The notes below the pieces were generated by a model that searched no databases, was not told where the DNA came from, and saw only the letters and a program-made list of their open reading frames with translations. From Promicromonospora thailandica (GTDB taxonomy: Bacteria; Actinomycetota; Actinomycetes; Actinomycetales; Cellulomonadaceae), in assembly GCF_024171955.1 (NCBI RefSeq), contig NZ_JAMTCS010000002.1, positions 421,300 through 485,299 on the forward strand: a stretch of DNA of 64,000 nucleotides, given 5' to 3'. Numbering within the stretch: position 1 is the first letter of the stretch; every line of letters starts with the position of its first letter. A program made the translations under genes and the position numbers. Of the stretch, positions 33,288 through 41,676 are shown piece by piece.

Positions 33288-35047
33288 TGGCGGGCCGTAC
33301 GAGCAGTGACAGCACCTACGTGCCCGAGGGCATCGCGGACGAGTTCACGCAGGGCGCGCCGTCGTCCGGCGAGCAGCCGCGGCCGGGCCGCCCGAGCGCC
33401 CCGGTGCTGGGGCTGGTCGGCACGCTGCGCTGGATGTGGCGCCAGCTCACGTCCATGCGCGTGGCGCTCATGCTGCTCATGCTGCTCGCCGTGGCCGCCG
33501 TGCCCGGGTCCGTGCTGCCGCAGCGCAACCAGGACGCCGCCGGCGTCATCACGTACCTGGCCGAGCACCCGACCGCGGGGGAGTGGCTCGACCGGGCCGG
33601 CTTCTTCGACGTCTACTCGTCGGTCTGGTTCTCCGCCATCTACATCCTGCTGTTCGTGTCCCTCGTGGGCTGCATCCTGCCGCGGTCGGCGGCGCACTAC
33701 CGCGCCCTGCGCGGCCGGCCGCCGCGCGTCCCCTCCCGGTTCCACCGGTTCCCGGCCAAGGCCACGGCGACCACCACGGCCTCGCCCCAGGAGGCGGCGG
33801 ACGCCGTCGCCGCCCGCCTCCGCGGCACCCTCCCCTGGCTGCCCACCTTCCGCGTGGACCAGGGCGAGGAGGCCGCCCGCGGCGCCCGTCCCGCCACGCG
33901 GACCGTCAGCGCCGAGCGCGGCTACCTGCGCGAGACCGGGAACCTCGTGTTCCACCTCGCGCTCGTGGGCCTGCTGGTCTCCGTGGCGACCGGCCAGCTG
34001 CTGCACTACCGCGGCCAGGCCATCGTCACCGAGGGCCGCGGCTTCGCGAACGCTGTCGTCGACTACGACACCTTCGAGAAGGGCTCCTGGTTCCGGCCCG
34101 GGTCGCTGGTCCCGTTCTCCATGACGCTCGACCGGTTCGAGTCGGAGTTCGCGAGCGACACCGTCGCCTTCGCCCAGGCACGCGACTTCACGGCGCACGT
34201 GACCGTCAGCGAGCCCGACGGCGAGCAGCGCCCCGAGCAGATCAAGGTGAACCACCCGATCGTCGTCGACGGCGCCAAGATCTACCTGCAGGGCAACGGC
34301 TTCGCCCCCGAGATCACCGTGCACGACGCCGAGGGCGAGGTCGCCTTCGCCGGCCGGGTCACGTTCATCCCCGAGGACACGATGTACACGTCCCGCGGCG
34401 TGGTGAAGGTGCCCGACGTGTCGCCCGGGCTCGACCAGATCGGCCTCGTCGGCTACTTCCTGCCCACCGCGGAGGCGAACGAGGACGGGTCGGTGCGCTC
34501 CGCGTTCCCGCAGCCCGTCGACCCGCTGCTCGTGCTCGAGGTGTACACGGGCGACCTCGGCCTCGACGACGGCTCGCCGCAGAACGTGTACGAGCTCGAC
34601 ACGGCGTCGCTCACCCCCGCCCTCGACGAGCAGGGCGAACGCGTCAAGGTGCTGGCACGGCCCGGCGAGACCGTCGACCTCCCGGACGGGCTCGGCACCC
34701 TGACCCTGGGCGAGAACCTGCCGCGCTACGTGGCCCTCGACCTGCGGCACGACCCGTCCCTCACGTTCGTGCTCGTCTTCTCGCTGCTCGCGCTCGCGGG
34801 CCTCACCGTCTCGCTGTTCACGCCCCGGCGCCGCGTCTGGGCGCGCGCGTACACGGGGCCGGACGGGGCAACGGTGGTGGAGGTCGCGGGCCTCGCCCGC
34901 GGGGACGACGCAGGCCTGCAGGCCGAGGTGGACCGCGCGCTGGAGGCCGTGCCCGCGGCCGTGCGGGTCCAGGAGCAGGAGCCAGAGACCCGGGACGTGC
35001 CGGCCGTACCGGCCGCGCCCGACCGGACCGGATCGGAGAAGGACTGA
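33287..35047 (+). CDS. resB: Cytochrome c biogenesis protein ResB (Ccs1)
   Basis: A 586-residue membrane protein of system II cytochrome c maturation. After a basic cytoplasmic head come helices (RVALMLLMLLAVAAVPGSVLP, SSVWFSAIYILLFVSLVGCILP, NLVFHLALVGLLVSVATGQLL), a large external domain (about residues 250-490) and a final helix (PSLTFVLVFSLLALAGLTVSL). With CcsB it moves haem outward and ligates it to cytochrome c. The last 80 residues are a cytoplasmic tail, partly acidic and Glu/Pro-rich. Confidence 0.95.
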   Translation: MAGRTSSDSTYVPEGIADEFTQGAPSSGEQPRPGRPSAPVLGLVGTLRWMWRQLTSMRVALMLLMLLAVAAVPGSVLPQRNQDAAGVITYLAEHPTAGEWLDRAGFFDVYSSVWFSAIYILLFVSLVGCILPRSAAHYRALRGRPPRVPSRFHRFPAKATATTTASPQEAADAVAARLRGTLPWLPTFRVDQGEEAARGARPATRTVSAERGYLRETGNLVFHLALVGLLVSVATGQLLHYRGQAIVTEGRGFANAVVDYDTFEKGSWFRPGSLVPFSMTLDRFESEFASDTVAFAQARDFTAHVTVSEPDGEQRPEQIKVNHPIVVDGAKIYLQGNGFAPEITVHDAEGEVAFAGRVTFIPEDTMYTSRGVVKVPDVSPGLDQIGLVGYFLPTAEANEDGSVRSAFPQPVDPLLVLEVYTGDLGLDDGSPQNVYELDTASLTPALDEQGERVKVLARPGETVDLPDGLGTLTLGENLPRYVALDLRHDPSLTFVLVFSLLALAGLTVSLFTPRRRVWARAYTGPDGATVVEVAGLARGDDAGLQAEVDRALEAVPAAVRVQEQEPETRDVPAVPAAPDRTGSEKD

Positions 35048-35049
35048 AC

Positions 35050-36021
35050 ATGGAGCTGGCAAACCTGAGCGTGCTGCTCGTCTGGGGCGCCGCGACCGCG
35101 CTGGCCGTCGCGCTGATCGCGTTCTCGATCGACCTGTCGCGCCTGTCGGGCGCCCGGGTCGAGGCGCGGGACGCGACGCGCGAGCGCGTGGCGGTGGCCG
35201 CCGGTGGGGTGGCCGACGCGCCGCGCGACGGCACGCCGGAGGACGGCGCGCCCGGGCCCGTGAACCGCCGGTACGCCGGGGTCGGTATGTCGGTGACCTG
35301 GCTCGCGGCCGTGCTGCTGCTGGTCGCCATCGTGCTGCGGGGCATCGCCGCGGGCCGCACGCCCTGGGCCAACATGTACGAGTTCACGCTGGTGGGCGCG
35401 TTCGTGGCCGTCGCCGTGTTCGCGATCGTGAGCACCCGCCGCGACGTGCGGTTCCTCGGGGCCTTCGTGACCTTCCTGGGCACGCTGTTCCTCGTGACGG
35501 CGCAGACCCGGTTCTTCGTCGAGGCCACGGGCGTGCAGCCCGCGCTGCAGAAGTACTGGCTCGTGATCCACGTGGGCGTCGCCATCGTGGCCACCGGCAT
35601 CTTCACGGTCGCGTTCGTCACCTCGGTGCTGCAGCTCCTGCGCGACGCCCGGGACAACGGCTCGCCGGTGCTCGGCAGCGCCCGGTGGGGCTGGCTCGAC
35701 CACACCCCGGCGCCCGCCGCCCTGGAGTCGCTCTCGTTCCGGCTCAACGCCGTGGCGTTCGTGCTGTGGACGTTCACGATCATCGGCGGCGCCATCTGGG
35801 CCGAGGACGCCTGGGGCCGCTACTGGGGCTGGGACCCCAAGGAGGTCTGGAGCTTCATCGTGTGGGTGGTCTACGCGGCCTACCTGCACGCCCGGACCAC
35901 GCGCGGCTGGTCGGGCACCCGGGCGGCCTGGTTCGTGGTCGCCGGCTACGCGTGCGTGCTGTTCAACTTCACGGGCGTCAACCTGATCTTCAACGGGAAG
36001 CACAGCTACTCGGGCCTGTGA
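35050..36021 (+). CDS. ccsB: c-type cytochrome biogenesis protein CcsB (CcsA family)
   Basis: A 323-residue haem handling protein with about eight helices. The tryptophan-rich haem-binding motif is WGRYWGWDPKEVWSFIVW, and the external His ligands lie in LVIHVGVAIV and near the C-terminus (GKHSYSGL). It pairs with ResB as the cytochrome c synthetase. It starts two bases after the resB stop and ends the operon; a long palindrome follows. Confidence 0.95.
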   Translation: MELANLSVLLVWGAATALAVALIAFSIDLSRLSGARVEARDATRERVAVAAGGVADAPRDGTPEDGAPGPVNRRYAGVGMSVTWLAAVLLLVAIVLRGIAAGRTPWANMYEFTLVGAFVAVAVFAIVSTRRDVRFLGAFVTFLGTLFLVTAQTRFFVEATGVQPALQKYWLVIHVGVAIVATGIFTVAFVTSVLQLLRDARDNGSPVLGSARWGWLDHTPAPAALESLSFRLNAVAFVLWTFTIIGGAIWAEDAWGRYWGWDPKEVWSFIVWVVYAAYLHARTTRGWSGTRAAWFVVAGYACVLFNFTGVNLIFNGKHSYSGL

Positions 36022-36034
36022 CGCCCGGCCTCTT

Positions 36035-36091
36035 GCGAAAACGACCTCGGGTACCGAATCACGCCAGATTCGGTACCCGAGGTCGTTCTCG
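36035..36091. terminator. Long hairpin between convergent ccsB and PLDc_N gene (family C)
   Basis: GCGAAAACGACCTCGGGTAC and the following CGAATC (to 36060) pair with 36067-36091 across a six-base loop, almost perfectly over 25 bp. The stem base (AACGACCT/AGGTCGTTCTCG) is shared with the hairpin at 1708-1769, while the upper stem differs completely. It can terminate both converging transcripts. Confidence 0.8.
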
Positions 36092-36101
36092 AAGCGGACC
36101 C

Positions 36102-36476
36102 TCAGGGCTCCGGGTCGTCGTCCTGCGGGGCGCGGGTCTCGCGCTCCTGGCGGCGCTTCTCCTGCTCCAGGCGCCAGAGGAACTCGGGGTCGTCGTCCGG
36201 GGCGACCGGGCCGGACGGGCGGCGCGGTCCGGAGCCCGGGCGCGGGGGCCGCGGGCGGCTGCCGCCGGGACCGGAGGCGGGTCCCGCCCCCGACCGGCGC
36301 GCGGACACCCGCACCACGATCCAGGAGATGGCGCCGAGCAGGGGCAGCAGGACGATGAGCAGCACCCAGAGCCAGCGGGGCAGCCCGCCGCGCTCGTCCT
36401 CCTCGGAGCCCCAGACGTCGACCAGGGCGTAGACGGCGAGTCCGACGACGGCCAGGATCAGAAGTACGCGTGGCAT
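36102..36476 (-). CDS. Small membrane protein with PLDc_N (phospholipase D nuclease N-terminal) domain
   Basis: A 124-residue protein with two hydrophobic helices (MPRVLLILAVVGLAVYALVD and RWLWVLLIVLLPLLGAISWIVV), matching the PLDc_N domain, then a Pro/Gly/Arg-rich tail ending in DDPEFLWRLEQEKRRQERE. The catalytic PLD domain is absent. Similar stand-alone proteins are common in actinobacteria; the role is unknown. ATG at 36476 has TAGGCT six bases upstream, so a leaderless mRNA is likely. Confidence 0.82.
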   Translation of the reverse strand: MPRVLLILAVVGLAVYALVDVWGSEEDERGGLPRWLWVLLIVLLPLLGAISWIVVRVSARRSGAGPASGPGGSRPRPPRPGSGPRRPSGPVAPDDDPEFLWRLEQEKRRQERETRAPQDDDPEP

Positions 36477-36627
36477 AGCCCCAGCCTACGGCGGGTCGGC
36501 CCCTCCCGGTCAGCCTTCGGCGTGACCTTCGCCGCGTTCCCACGGGTCCTTCGCGGTCCGGTGCGATGTCCTGTGCGATGTCTGGTGTGAGGTCTGGTGT
36601 GATCCAGGCCCGGCCTACCATGGACGG

Positions 36628-36906
36628 GTGCCCCTCGTGATCTACACCCTGCTCCGTCTCGCGCTCTTCGGCGCGGCCCTCGGCGTGCTGTACCTGGCCG
36701 GGCTGCGGGGCTGGCTGCTGCCGGTCGTCGCGGTGGTGGTCGCGCTGACGCTCTCCTACCTGACGCTCACCCGGCCGCGCGACGCCGCGACCCGGTGGAT
36801 GGCGGAGCGCGCCGAGCGCCGGGCCGCCGAGCGCGCCGCGCGGGTCGACGTCGACGCCGCCCACGAGGACGCGCGCCTGGACGAGGAGCTTCGCAGCGAC
36901 CGCTGA
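36628..36906 (+). CDS. DUF4229 family small membrane protein
   Basis: A 92-residue protein with two adjacent hydrophobic helices (LVIYTLLRLALFGAALGVLYLAGL and LLPVVAVVVALTLSYLTL) and a charged helical tail (RWMAERAERRAAERAAR). It matches DUF4229, commonly encoded near menaquinone genes in actinobacteria; function unknown. TACCAT lies six bases before the GTG start. Confidence 0.8.
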   Translation: MPLVIYTLLRLALFGAALGVLYLAGLRGWLLPVVAVVVALTLSYLTLTRPRDAATRWMAERAERRAAERAARVDVDAAHEDARLDEELRSDR

Positions 36907-36989
36907 CGGGCCGAGATCGCCCGCTCCGGCGCGGGTGACATCGCGTGCCGTCGACCGGCGGGTGCCCGGGAGCCACCTAAACTGGCGCC

Positions 36990-37793
36990 ATGACCGTCGC
37001 CACCACCCGCCACAGCGTCAGGATCACGGGCGCTCCGGAGGGCTCCCCCGCGATGGTGTTCGCTCATGGATTCGGCTGTGACCAGTCCATGTGGCGCTTC
37101 GTCGCCCCCGCCTTCGAGGCCGACCACCGCGTGGTCACGTTCGACCACGTGGGTGCCGGCGGCTCGGACCTCGCCGCGTACGACCCCGACCGGCACTCGT
37201 CCCTCGAGGGGTATGCGGCCGACGTCGTCGACCTGCTGGACGAGCTCGCGCTCGGGCCGGTCGTCTTCGTGGGGCACTCCGTGAGCGCGATGATCGGCCT
37301 GCTCGCCGCGGGCCGCCGTCCGGAGCTCTTCGACCGGCTCGTGCTGGTGGGCCCCAGCCCCCGCTACATCGACGACGAGGACTACCGCGGAGGGTTCGCC
37401 GCGGACGAGATCGACGAGCTGCTGGAGACCATGGACTCCAACTACCTCGGGTGGTCGGAGTTCATCGCCCCGGTGATCATGGGCAACCCCGACCGGCCGC
37501 AGCTCGGCGAGGAGCTGACGAACGCGTTCTGCCGCACCGACCCGGCGATCGCCAAGCGCTTCGCCCGCACGACGTTCCTCTCCGACAACCGCGCCGACCT
37601 CGCCGCCGTGCGGACGCCGAGCCTCGTGGTCCAGTGCCGGGAGGACGCGATCGCACCCGTCGAGGTGGGCCGCTACGTGCACGAGCACCTCCCCGGCAGC
37701 GCGTTCACGCTCATCGACGCGGTCGGCCACTGCCCCAACCTCAGCGCGCCCGACGCCCTGACCGCCGCGATCCGCGAGTACCTCTCCCCTTGA
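36990..37793 (+). CDS. RsbQ-like alpha/beta hydrolase
   Basis: A 267-residue hydrolase of the RsbQ/KAI2/D14 type. The triad is S97 (VGHSVSA), D219 (CREDAIAP) and H247 (VGHCPNLS), matching Bacillus RsbQ, which is needed with phosphatase RsbP for energy-stress activation of sigma-B. The next gene overlaps its stop and encodes a PAS-containing PP2C phosphatase, so the RsbQP pair is conserved. RsbQ is thought to produce or modify a small hydrophobic cofactor for the PAS domain. TAAACT lies six bases before ATG 36990. Confidence 0.9.
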   Translation: MTVATTRHSVRITGAPEGSPAMVFAHGFGCDQSMWRFVAPAFEADHRVVTFDHVGAGGSDLAAYDPDRHSSLEGYAADVVDLLDELALGPVVFVGHSVSAMIGLLAAGRRPELFDRLVLVGPSPRYIDDEDYRGGFAADEIDELLETMDSNYLGWSEFIAPVIMGNPDRPQLGEELTNAFCRTDPAIAKRFARTTFLSDNRADLAAVRTPSLVVQCREDAIAPVEVGRYVHEHLPGSAFTLIDAVGHCPNLSAPDALTAAIREYLSP

Positions 37794-39415
37794 CGCCCCC
37801 CGGTCGCGCCCGCTCGTGGGACTCCGCACCCGTCGCGCTCCTCCGGCTCGACGGCGCGGGCGCGATCCTGGACGCCAACGCGACCTTCCGGCGCTGGCTC
37901 GGCGACCGTCCCGCGCACGACCTGCGCGGCACCCGGCTGAGCGCGCTGCTGTCCGTGGGCGGCCGCATCTACTGGGAGACCCACCTGGTGCCGCTGCTCC
38001 GGCTGCAGGGCCGGGTCGAGGAGATCGCGGTCGAGCTGCGCGCGGGCGGCGCACCCCGGCGCGTCCTCCTGTCCGCGGAGATGCACGACGGCGCCGGGAC
38101 GGACGACGGCGCCGGCTCCGTCATCAGCGTCGCGCTCTTCGAGGCCCGGGAACGGTCGCGGTTCGAGCGTGAGCTGGTCGCGGCCCGTGCGGAGGCCGAA
38201 CGGTCGGCGACGAGCGTCCGCACCCTCCTGACCACCACCACCGCCCTCGCCCGGGCCGCGGGCGTCGAGGGCGTCTGTGACGCGCTGGTCCACGCCGCGG
38301 TCGGCGAGTTCCGCGCGGAGTCCGCGTGGGTGTGGCTCGTCGACGGCGCCTGTGCCCCCACCCTGCGGGCGTGGTCGGGCCATGGTCCGCAGTCCGAGGA
38401 GTCGGCCGCGGCGCTGCGGGCGGCGACGGGTGTCGCGCGTCGCGGGAGGTCCGCGGCGGACGACATCACGGTGATGTCCGACGGCCATCTGGTGGTCCCG
38501 CTGCGTGGCGCGGACACCCTGCACGGCGTGCTGGTGCTCGTGCCGCGGGCGCACGCCGGGGACGACGCGCTGGACCGGGGCGCCCTGGCCGCCACCGGCC
38601 AGCAGGGCGGGGTCGCGCTCGACCGCGCGGTGCTGCACGAGCAGAGCGTGTCGGTGGCGCACGAGCTGCAGCGCGCCATGCTCACCGAGAACCTGCCTCA
38701 GACCGAGCGCGCGCGCATCACCACCGACTACCGGCCCGCGGAGCGCACGCTCCAGGTGGGCGGCGACTGGTACGACGCGTTCTGGGTGGACGACGACACC
38801 CTGGCGCTCACGGTCGGCGACATCGTCGGTCACGGCCTCCGGTCGGCCACGGCGATGGGGCAGCTGCGGACGGTGGTGCGCAGCCACGCCGAGAGCGGCG
38901 TCGGGCCCGCCGAGGTGCTCCGGCGCGTGGACCGGTTCGTGCGGCGGCACGGGGTGGGCTTCGGGTCGACGCTGGTCTACGCCGAGCTGGACGTGACGGC
39001 GGGGCGGCTCGCCTTCGCGTGCGCGGGTCATCCGCCGCCGCTGCTCACCCGGCGCGACGGGGAGGCCGAGTTCCTGTGGCAGGGCCGGTGGATGCCCCTG
39101 GGCGTGGCCGCCGCGCCGGTGCGCCCGCCCGAGGCCGTCGTGGCGGACCGCTCGGGGCGGCACGCCACCGACCCCGGGGCCCCCGCTCCCGGCGCCGGCG
39201 CCGTCGAGCTGCGTGCCGGCGACGTGCTGTGGCTCTACACCGACGGGATGGTCGAGCGGCACGACCGCGGCCTGCTCACGGGCCTGGAGGAGCTCGCGCG
39301 CGCGGCGGCCGCCGCGCCGGGCGTGGCGACGGGCGAGCTCGTCTCGTCGCTGCTCGGCGGCGAGCTCAACGAGTACGACGACGCGTGCGTGCTCCGGCTC
39401 GAGTGGGACGGCTGA
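37790..39415 (+). CDS. RsbP-like PAS-GAF-PP2C serine phosphatase
   Basis: A 541-residue signalling phosphatase. A PAS domain spans about residues 12-125, a coiled helix (RSRFERELVAARAEAERSAT) links to a GAF-like domain (about 145-290), and the SpoIIE/PP2C domain follows, with GGDWYDAFWVDDD, VGDIVGHGLRSATAMGQLR, FACAGHPPPLL, LWLYTDGMVERHD and DDACVLRLE supplying the metal-binding Asp residues. Its target would be an anti-anti-sigma factor; none is encoded here. The only start giving the whole PAS domain is TTG at 37790, overlapping the rsbQ-like stop as TTGA, so coupled translation is likely. Confidence 0.85.
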   Translation: MTPPGRARSWDSAPVALLRLDGAGAILDANATFRRWLGDRPAHDLRGTRLSALLSVGGRIYWETHLVPLLRLQGRVEEIAVELRAGGAPRRVLLSAEMHDGAGTDDGAGSVISVALFEARERSRFERELVAARAEAERSATSVRTLLTTTTALARAAGVEGVCDALVHAAVGEFRAESAWVWLVDGACAPTLRAWSGHGPQSEESAAALRAATGVARRGRSAADDITVMSDGHLVVPLRGADTLHGVLVLVPRAHAGDDALDRGALAATGQQGGVALDRAVLHEQSVSVAHELQRAMLTENLPQTERARITTDYRPAERTLQVGGDWYDAFWVDDDTLALTVGDIVGHGLRSATAMGQLRTVVRSHAESGVGPAEVLRRVDRFVRRHGVGFGSTLVYAELDVTAGRLAFACAGHPPPLLTRRDGEAEFLWQGRWMPLGVAAAPVRPPEAVVADRSGRHATDPGAPAPGAGAVELRAGDVLWLYTDGMVERHDRGLLTGLEELARAAAAAPGVATGELVSSLLGGELNEYDDACVLRLEWDG

Positions 39416-39428
39416 GCCGCCGCGGCGA

Positions 39429-40298
39429 TCAGGCCGTCAGGCCGAACCAGAGCAGCAGGCCGTAGCCGAGCTCGTACAGGCCGGTGCCGGCCAGCACGGG
39501 GACGAGCAGCTTGCCGCGCGCCCCGGCGAGCACCGGGATCGACAGCAGCGTCGCGGGGCCGATCAGGAGCAGCACCACGAGCGACCACGGCGCCCAGAAG
39601 GCGCACACGGCGGCCAGCAGCACCGGCACCCAGATCATCGCGATGTATGCCCGCCGTGCGCGGTGGTCGCCGAGCCGCACGGCCAGGGTGCGCTTGCCGG
39701 ACAGGACGTCGGTGGGGATGTCGCGCAGGTTGTTCACCATGAGCAGCGCGCACGCGATGAGCCCCACGCCCACGGCGCCGAGCACGGCCGGCCACGTGAT
39801 GGTGCCGGCCTGCGTGTAGGTGGTGCCGAGCACCGCGACCAGGCCGAAGAACACGAACACCGCGACCTCGCCGAGCCCGCGGTACCCGTACGGCGTGCGG
39901 CCGCCCGTGTAGTACCAGGCGGCGACCACGCACACCGCGCCGACGGCGAGCAGCCACCAGTGGCCCGTCACCGCGCACAGCGCCAGGCCCAGCACGGCCG
40001 CGACGCCGAAGGCCGCGAACGCCGCGCGCCTCACCGCGCCCGGGGCGGCCGCACCGGAGGCCGTCAGACGCATCGGCCCCACCCGGTCCAGGTCGGTGCC
40101 GCGCACCCCGTCGGAGTAGTCGTTGGCGTAGTTGACGCCGACCTGCAGCGCCAGCGCCACGCCCAGGGCGAGCAGGGCGGGCAGCCAGGCGGAGGCGTCG
40201 ATCTGGGCCGCCGCGCCGGTGCCCACCATGACCGGGGCCGCCGCCGCCGGCAGCGTGCGGGGCCGCGCCCCGGAGATCCACTCGGCGGCAGTCGCCAT
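39429..40298 (-). CDS. menA: 1,4-dihydroxy-2-naphthoate polyprenyltransferase
   Basis: A 289-residue UbiA-family membrane enzyme attaching the polyprenyl tail to dihydroxynaphthoate. The Asp-rich motif NYANDYSDGVRGTDLDRVGP binds the prenyl diphosphate through Mg2+, and a second one is NNLRDIPTDVLSGKRTLAVRLGD. About nine helices. GAAGGAC lies before the ATG. It is preceded on the same strand by a 22-codon frame that couples it to menE. Confidence 0.95.
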   Translation of the reverse strand: MATAAEWISGARPRTLPAAAAPVMVGTGAAAQIDASAWLPALLALGVALALQVGVNYANDYSDGVRGTDLDRVGPMRLTASGAAAPGAVRRAAFAAFGVAAVLGLALCAVTGHWWLLAVGAVCVVAAWYYTGGRTPYGYRGLGEVAVFVFFGLVAVLGTTYTQAGTITWPAVLGAVGVGLIACALLMVNNLRDIPTDVLSGKRTLAVRLGDHRARRAYIAMIWVPVLLAAVCAFWAPWSLVVLLLIGPATLLSIPVLAGARGKLLVPVLAGTGLYELGYGLLLWFGLTA

Positions 40299-40366
40299 CA
40301 GCGTGTCCTTCGTTCGTGAGGGGTGTTCGTGGGGAGGGTGGGTTCCTGGCGGAGGAACGAAGTCAT
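40298..40366 (-). CDS. Possible 22-residue coupling peptide between menE and menA
   Basis: An ATG overlapping the menE stop (ATGA) opens a 22-codon frame, MTSFLRQEPTLPTNTPHERR and TR, whose TGA shares a base with the menA ATG (TGATG). Such a frame would let ribosomes leaving menE pass directly to menA across the 64-nt gap. The peptide has no recognisable family and may have no function of its own, or may not be made. Confidence 0.4.
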   Translation of the reverse strand: MTSFLRQEPTLPTNTPHERRTR

Positions 40367-41571
40367 GGTCGCACGGGTTCCCGCTCGGCCCGGACGACGG
40401 CGTCCCGCACCGCCCGGCGGTCGATCTTGCCCGGCCCGCGCGCGGGCAGGGACGTGGTGACGTAGACGCGGCGCGGCGCTGCGGCGGCCCCGAGGCGTTG
40501 CCCGACGGCGGCGCGGAGCCCGGCCAGCAGACCGTCGTCGCGGCGGAGGCCGTCGTCCCCGGTCTCGTGTCCCGTCCCGCGTGTGACGACGGCGACCACC
40601 GCCTGGCCCCACTCGGGGTCGGGCACGCCGACGACGCACACCTCGCCCGGCGTGCCGACCTCGGCCAGGTGCTCCGCGACCGCCGCCTCGACGGCCGCCG
40701 GGGCGACGTTCACGCCGCCGGTGACCACGACGTCGTCGGCCCGGCCGAGCACGGTGAGCCGGACGCCGTCGAGGCGGCCCAGGTCGGAGGTACGGAACCA
40801 GCGGGTGCCGTCGGGGTCGGTGCGGAACGCCGCGGCGGTCGCGTCGGGGTCGCCCACGTAGCCCTCGGCGAGCATCGGGCCGGAGAGCTCGATGACGCCG
40901 GCGTCGGTCAGGCGCACGCGGACGCCCGGGAGCGGGACGCCGTCGTACACGCAGCCGCCGCTGGTCTCGGACATGCCGTAGGTGGTGACCGCCCGGACGC
41001 CCGCGGCGCGGGCCCGGGCCAGGAGCGGGGCGGGCGTGGCGGCGCCGCCGACGAGCACGGCGTCGAACCGGGCGAGGGCGGCGAGGCCCGCGGGGGCGCC
41101 GTCGTCGGCCGCGTCGACGAGCCGGTGCAGCTGGGTGGGCACGACCGACACGTAGGCCCGGGTGCCTGCCGTGCCGCGCGCGAGGAAGTCCTCGGCCAGC
41201 TCCGCGAAGCCGCCGGCGGTGAACCGGTCGGTCGTGCCCGTGCGGACCTCGGTCCCCGCGACGACGGACCGGGTGATCACCTGGACGCCGGCCACGTGGG
41301 TGGGCGGCAGCACGAGGAGCCAGCGTCCGGGGCCGCCGAGGCGCTCGTGCGTGGCCTGCGCGGACGCGCGCAGGGCGGCGGCGCTCAGGGCGACCTCGCG
41401 GGGGTTTCCCGTGGAACCGGAGGTGCGCAGCACCAGTGCGGTGCCGGAGGGCAGGGGGCCGTCGCCGGTGCGGGGCTGCGGCGCGAAGGCGGGGCCGCCG
41501 TCGAGGGCGGCGCGCACGGCGTCGATCACGGCCGGGAACGCGGCGGCGGCCGCCGGGTGGTTCGTGGGCAC
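40363..41571 (-). CDS. menE: o-Succinylbenzoate-CoA ligase
   Basis: A 402-residue, short adenylate-forming ligase. The P-loop is VLRTSGSTGNPREVAL, the A5 motif is TTYGMSETSGG, A7 lies around WFRTSDLGRLDG, and the catalytic Lys is in ARGPGKIDRRAV near the C-terminus. It activates o-succinylbenzoate for ring closure by MenB. The N-terminal region before the P-loop is only about 45 residues, as usual in actinobacterial MenE. GTG at 41571 has TACGCT six bases upstream, suggesting a leaderless mRNA. It is transcribed with menA. Confidence 0.93.
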   Translation of the reverse strand: MPTNHPAAAAAFPAVIDAVRAALDGGPAFAPQPRTGDGPLPSGTALVLRTSGSTGNPREVALSAAALRASAQATHERLGGPGRWLLVLPPTHVAGVQVITRSVVAGTEVRTGTTDRFTAGGFAELAEDFLARGTAGTRAYVSVVPTQLHRLVDAADDGAPAGLAALARFDAVLVGGAATPAPLLARARAAGVRAVTTYGMSETSGGCVYDGVPLPGVRVRLTDAGVIELSGPMLAEGYVGDPDATAAAFRTDPDGTRWFRTSDLGRLDGVRLTVLGRADDVVVTGGVNVAPAAVEAAVAEHLAEVGTPGEVCVVGVPDPEWGQAVVAVVTRGTGHETGDDGLRRDDGLLAGLRAAVGQRLGAAAAPRRVYVTTSLPARGPGKIDRRAVRDAVVRAEREPVRP

Positions 41572-41676
41572 GTCACGAGCGTAAGCGTGCCGCGGGGGCG
41601 CGGGACGCGGTCGTGGGTAAGGTGTGCGCCACGTCCCAGGGTGCGCCTGGGCGCGGACTGCCGCGGAGGAGGGTCG

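Noticed and set aside
36990-37793. The alpha/beta hydrolase as MenH
   Set aside because: It matches RsbQ in triad spacing and length and is overlapped by an RsbP-like phosphatase gene; it is not in the men operons.
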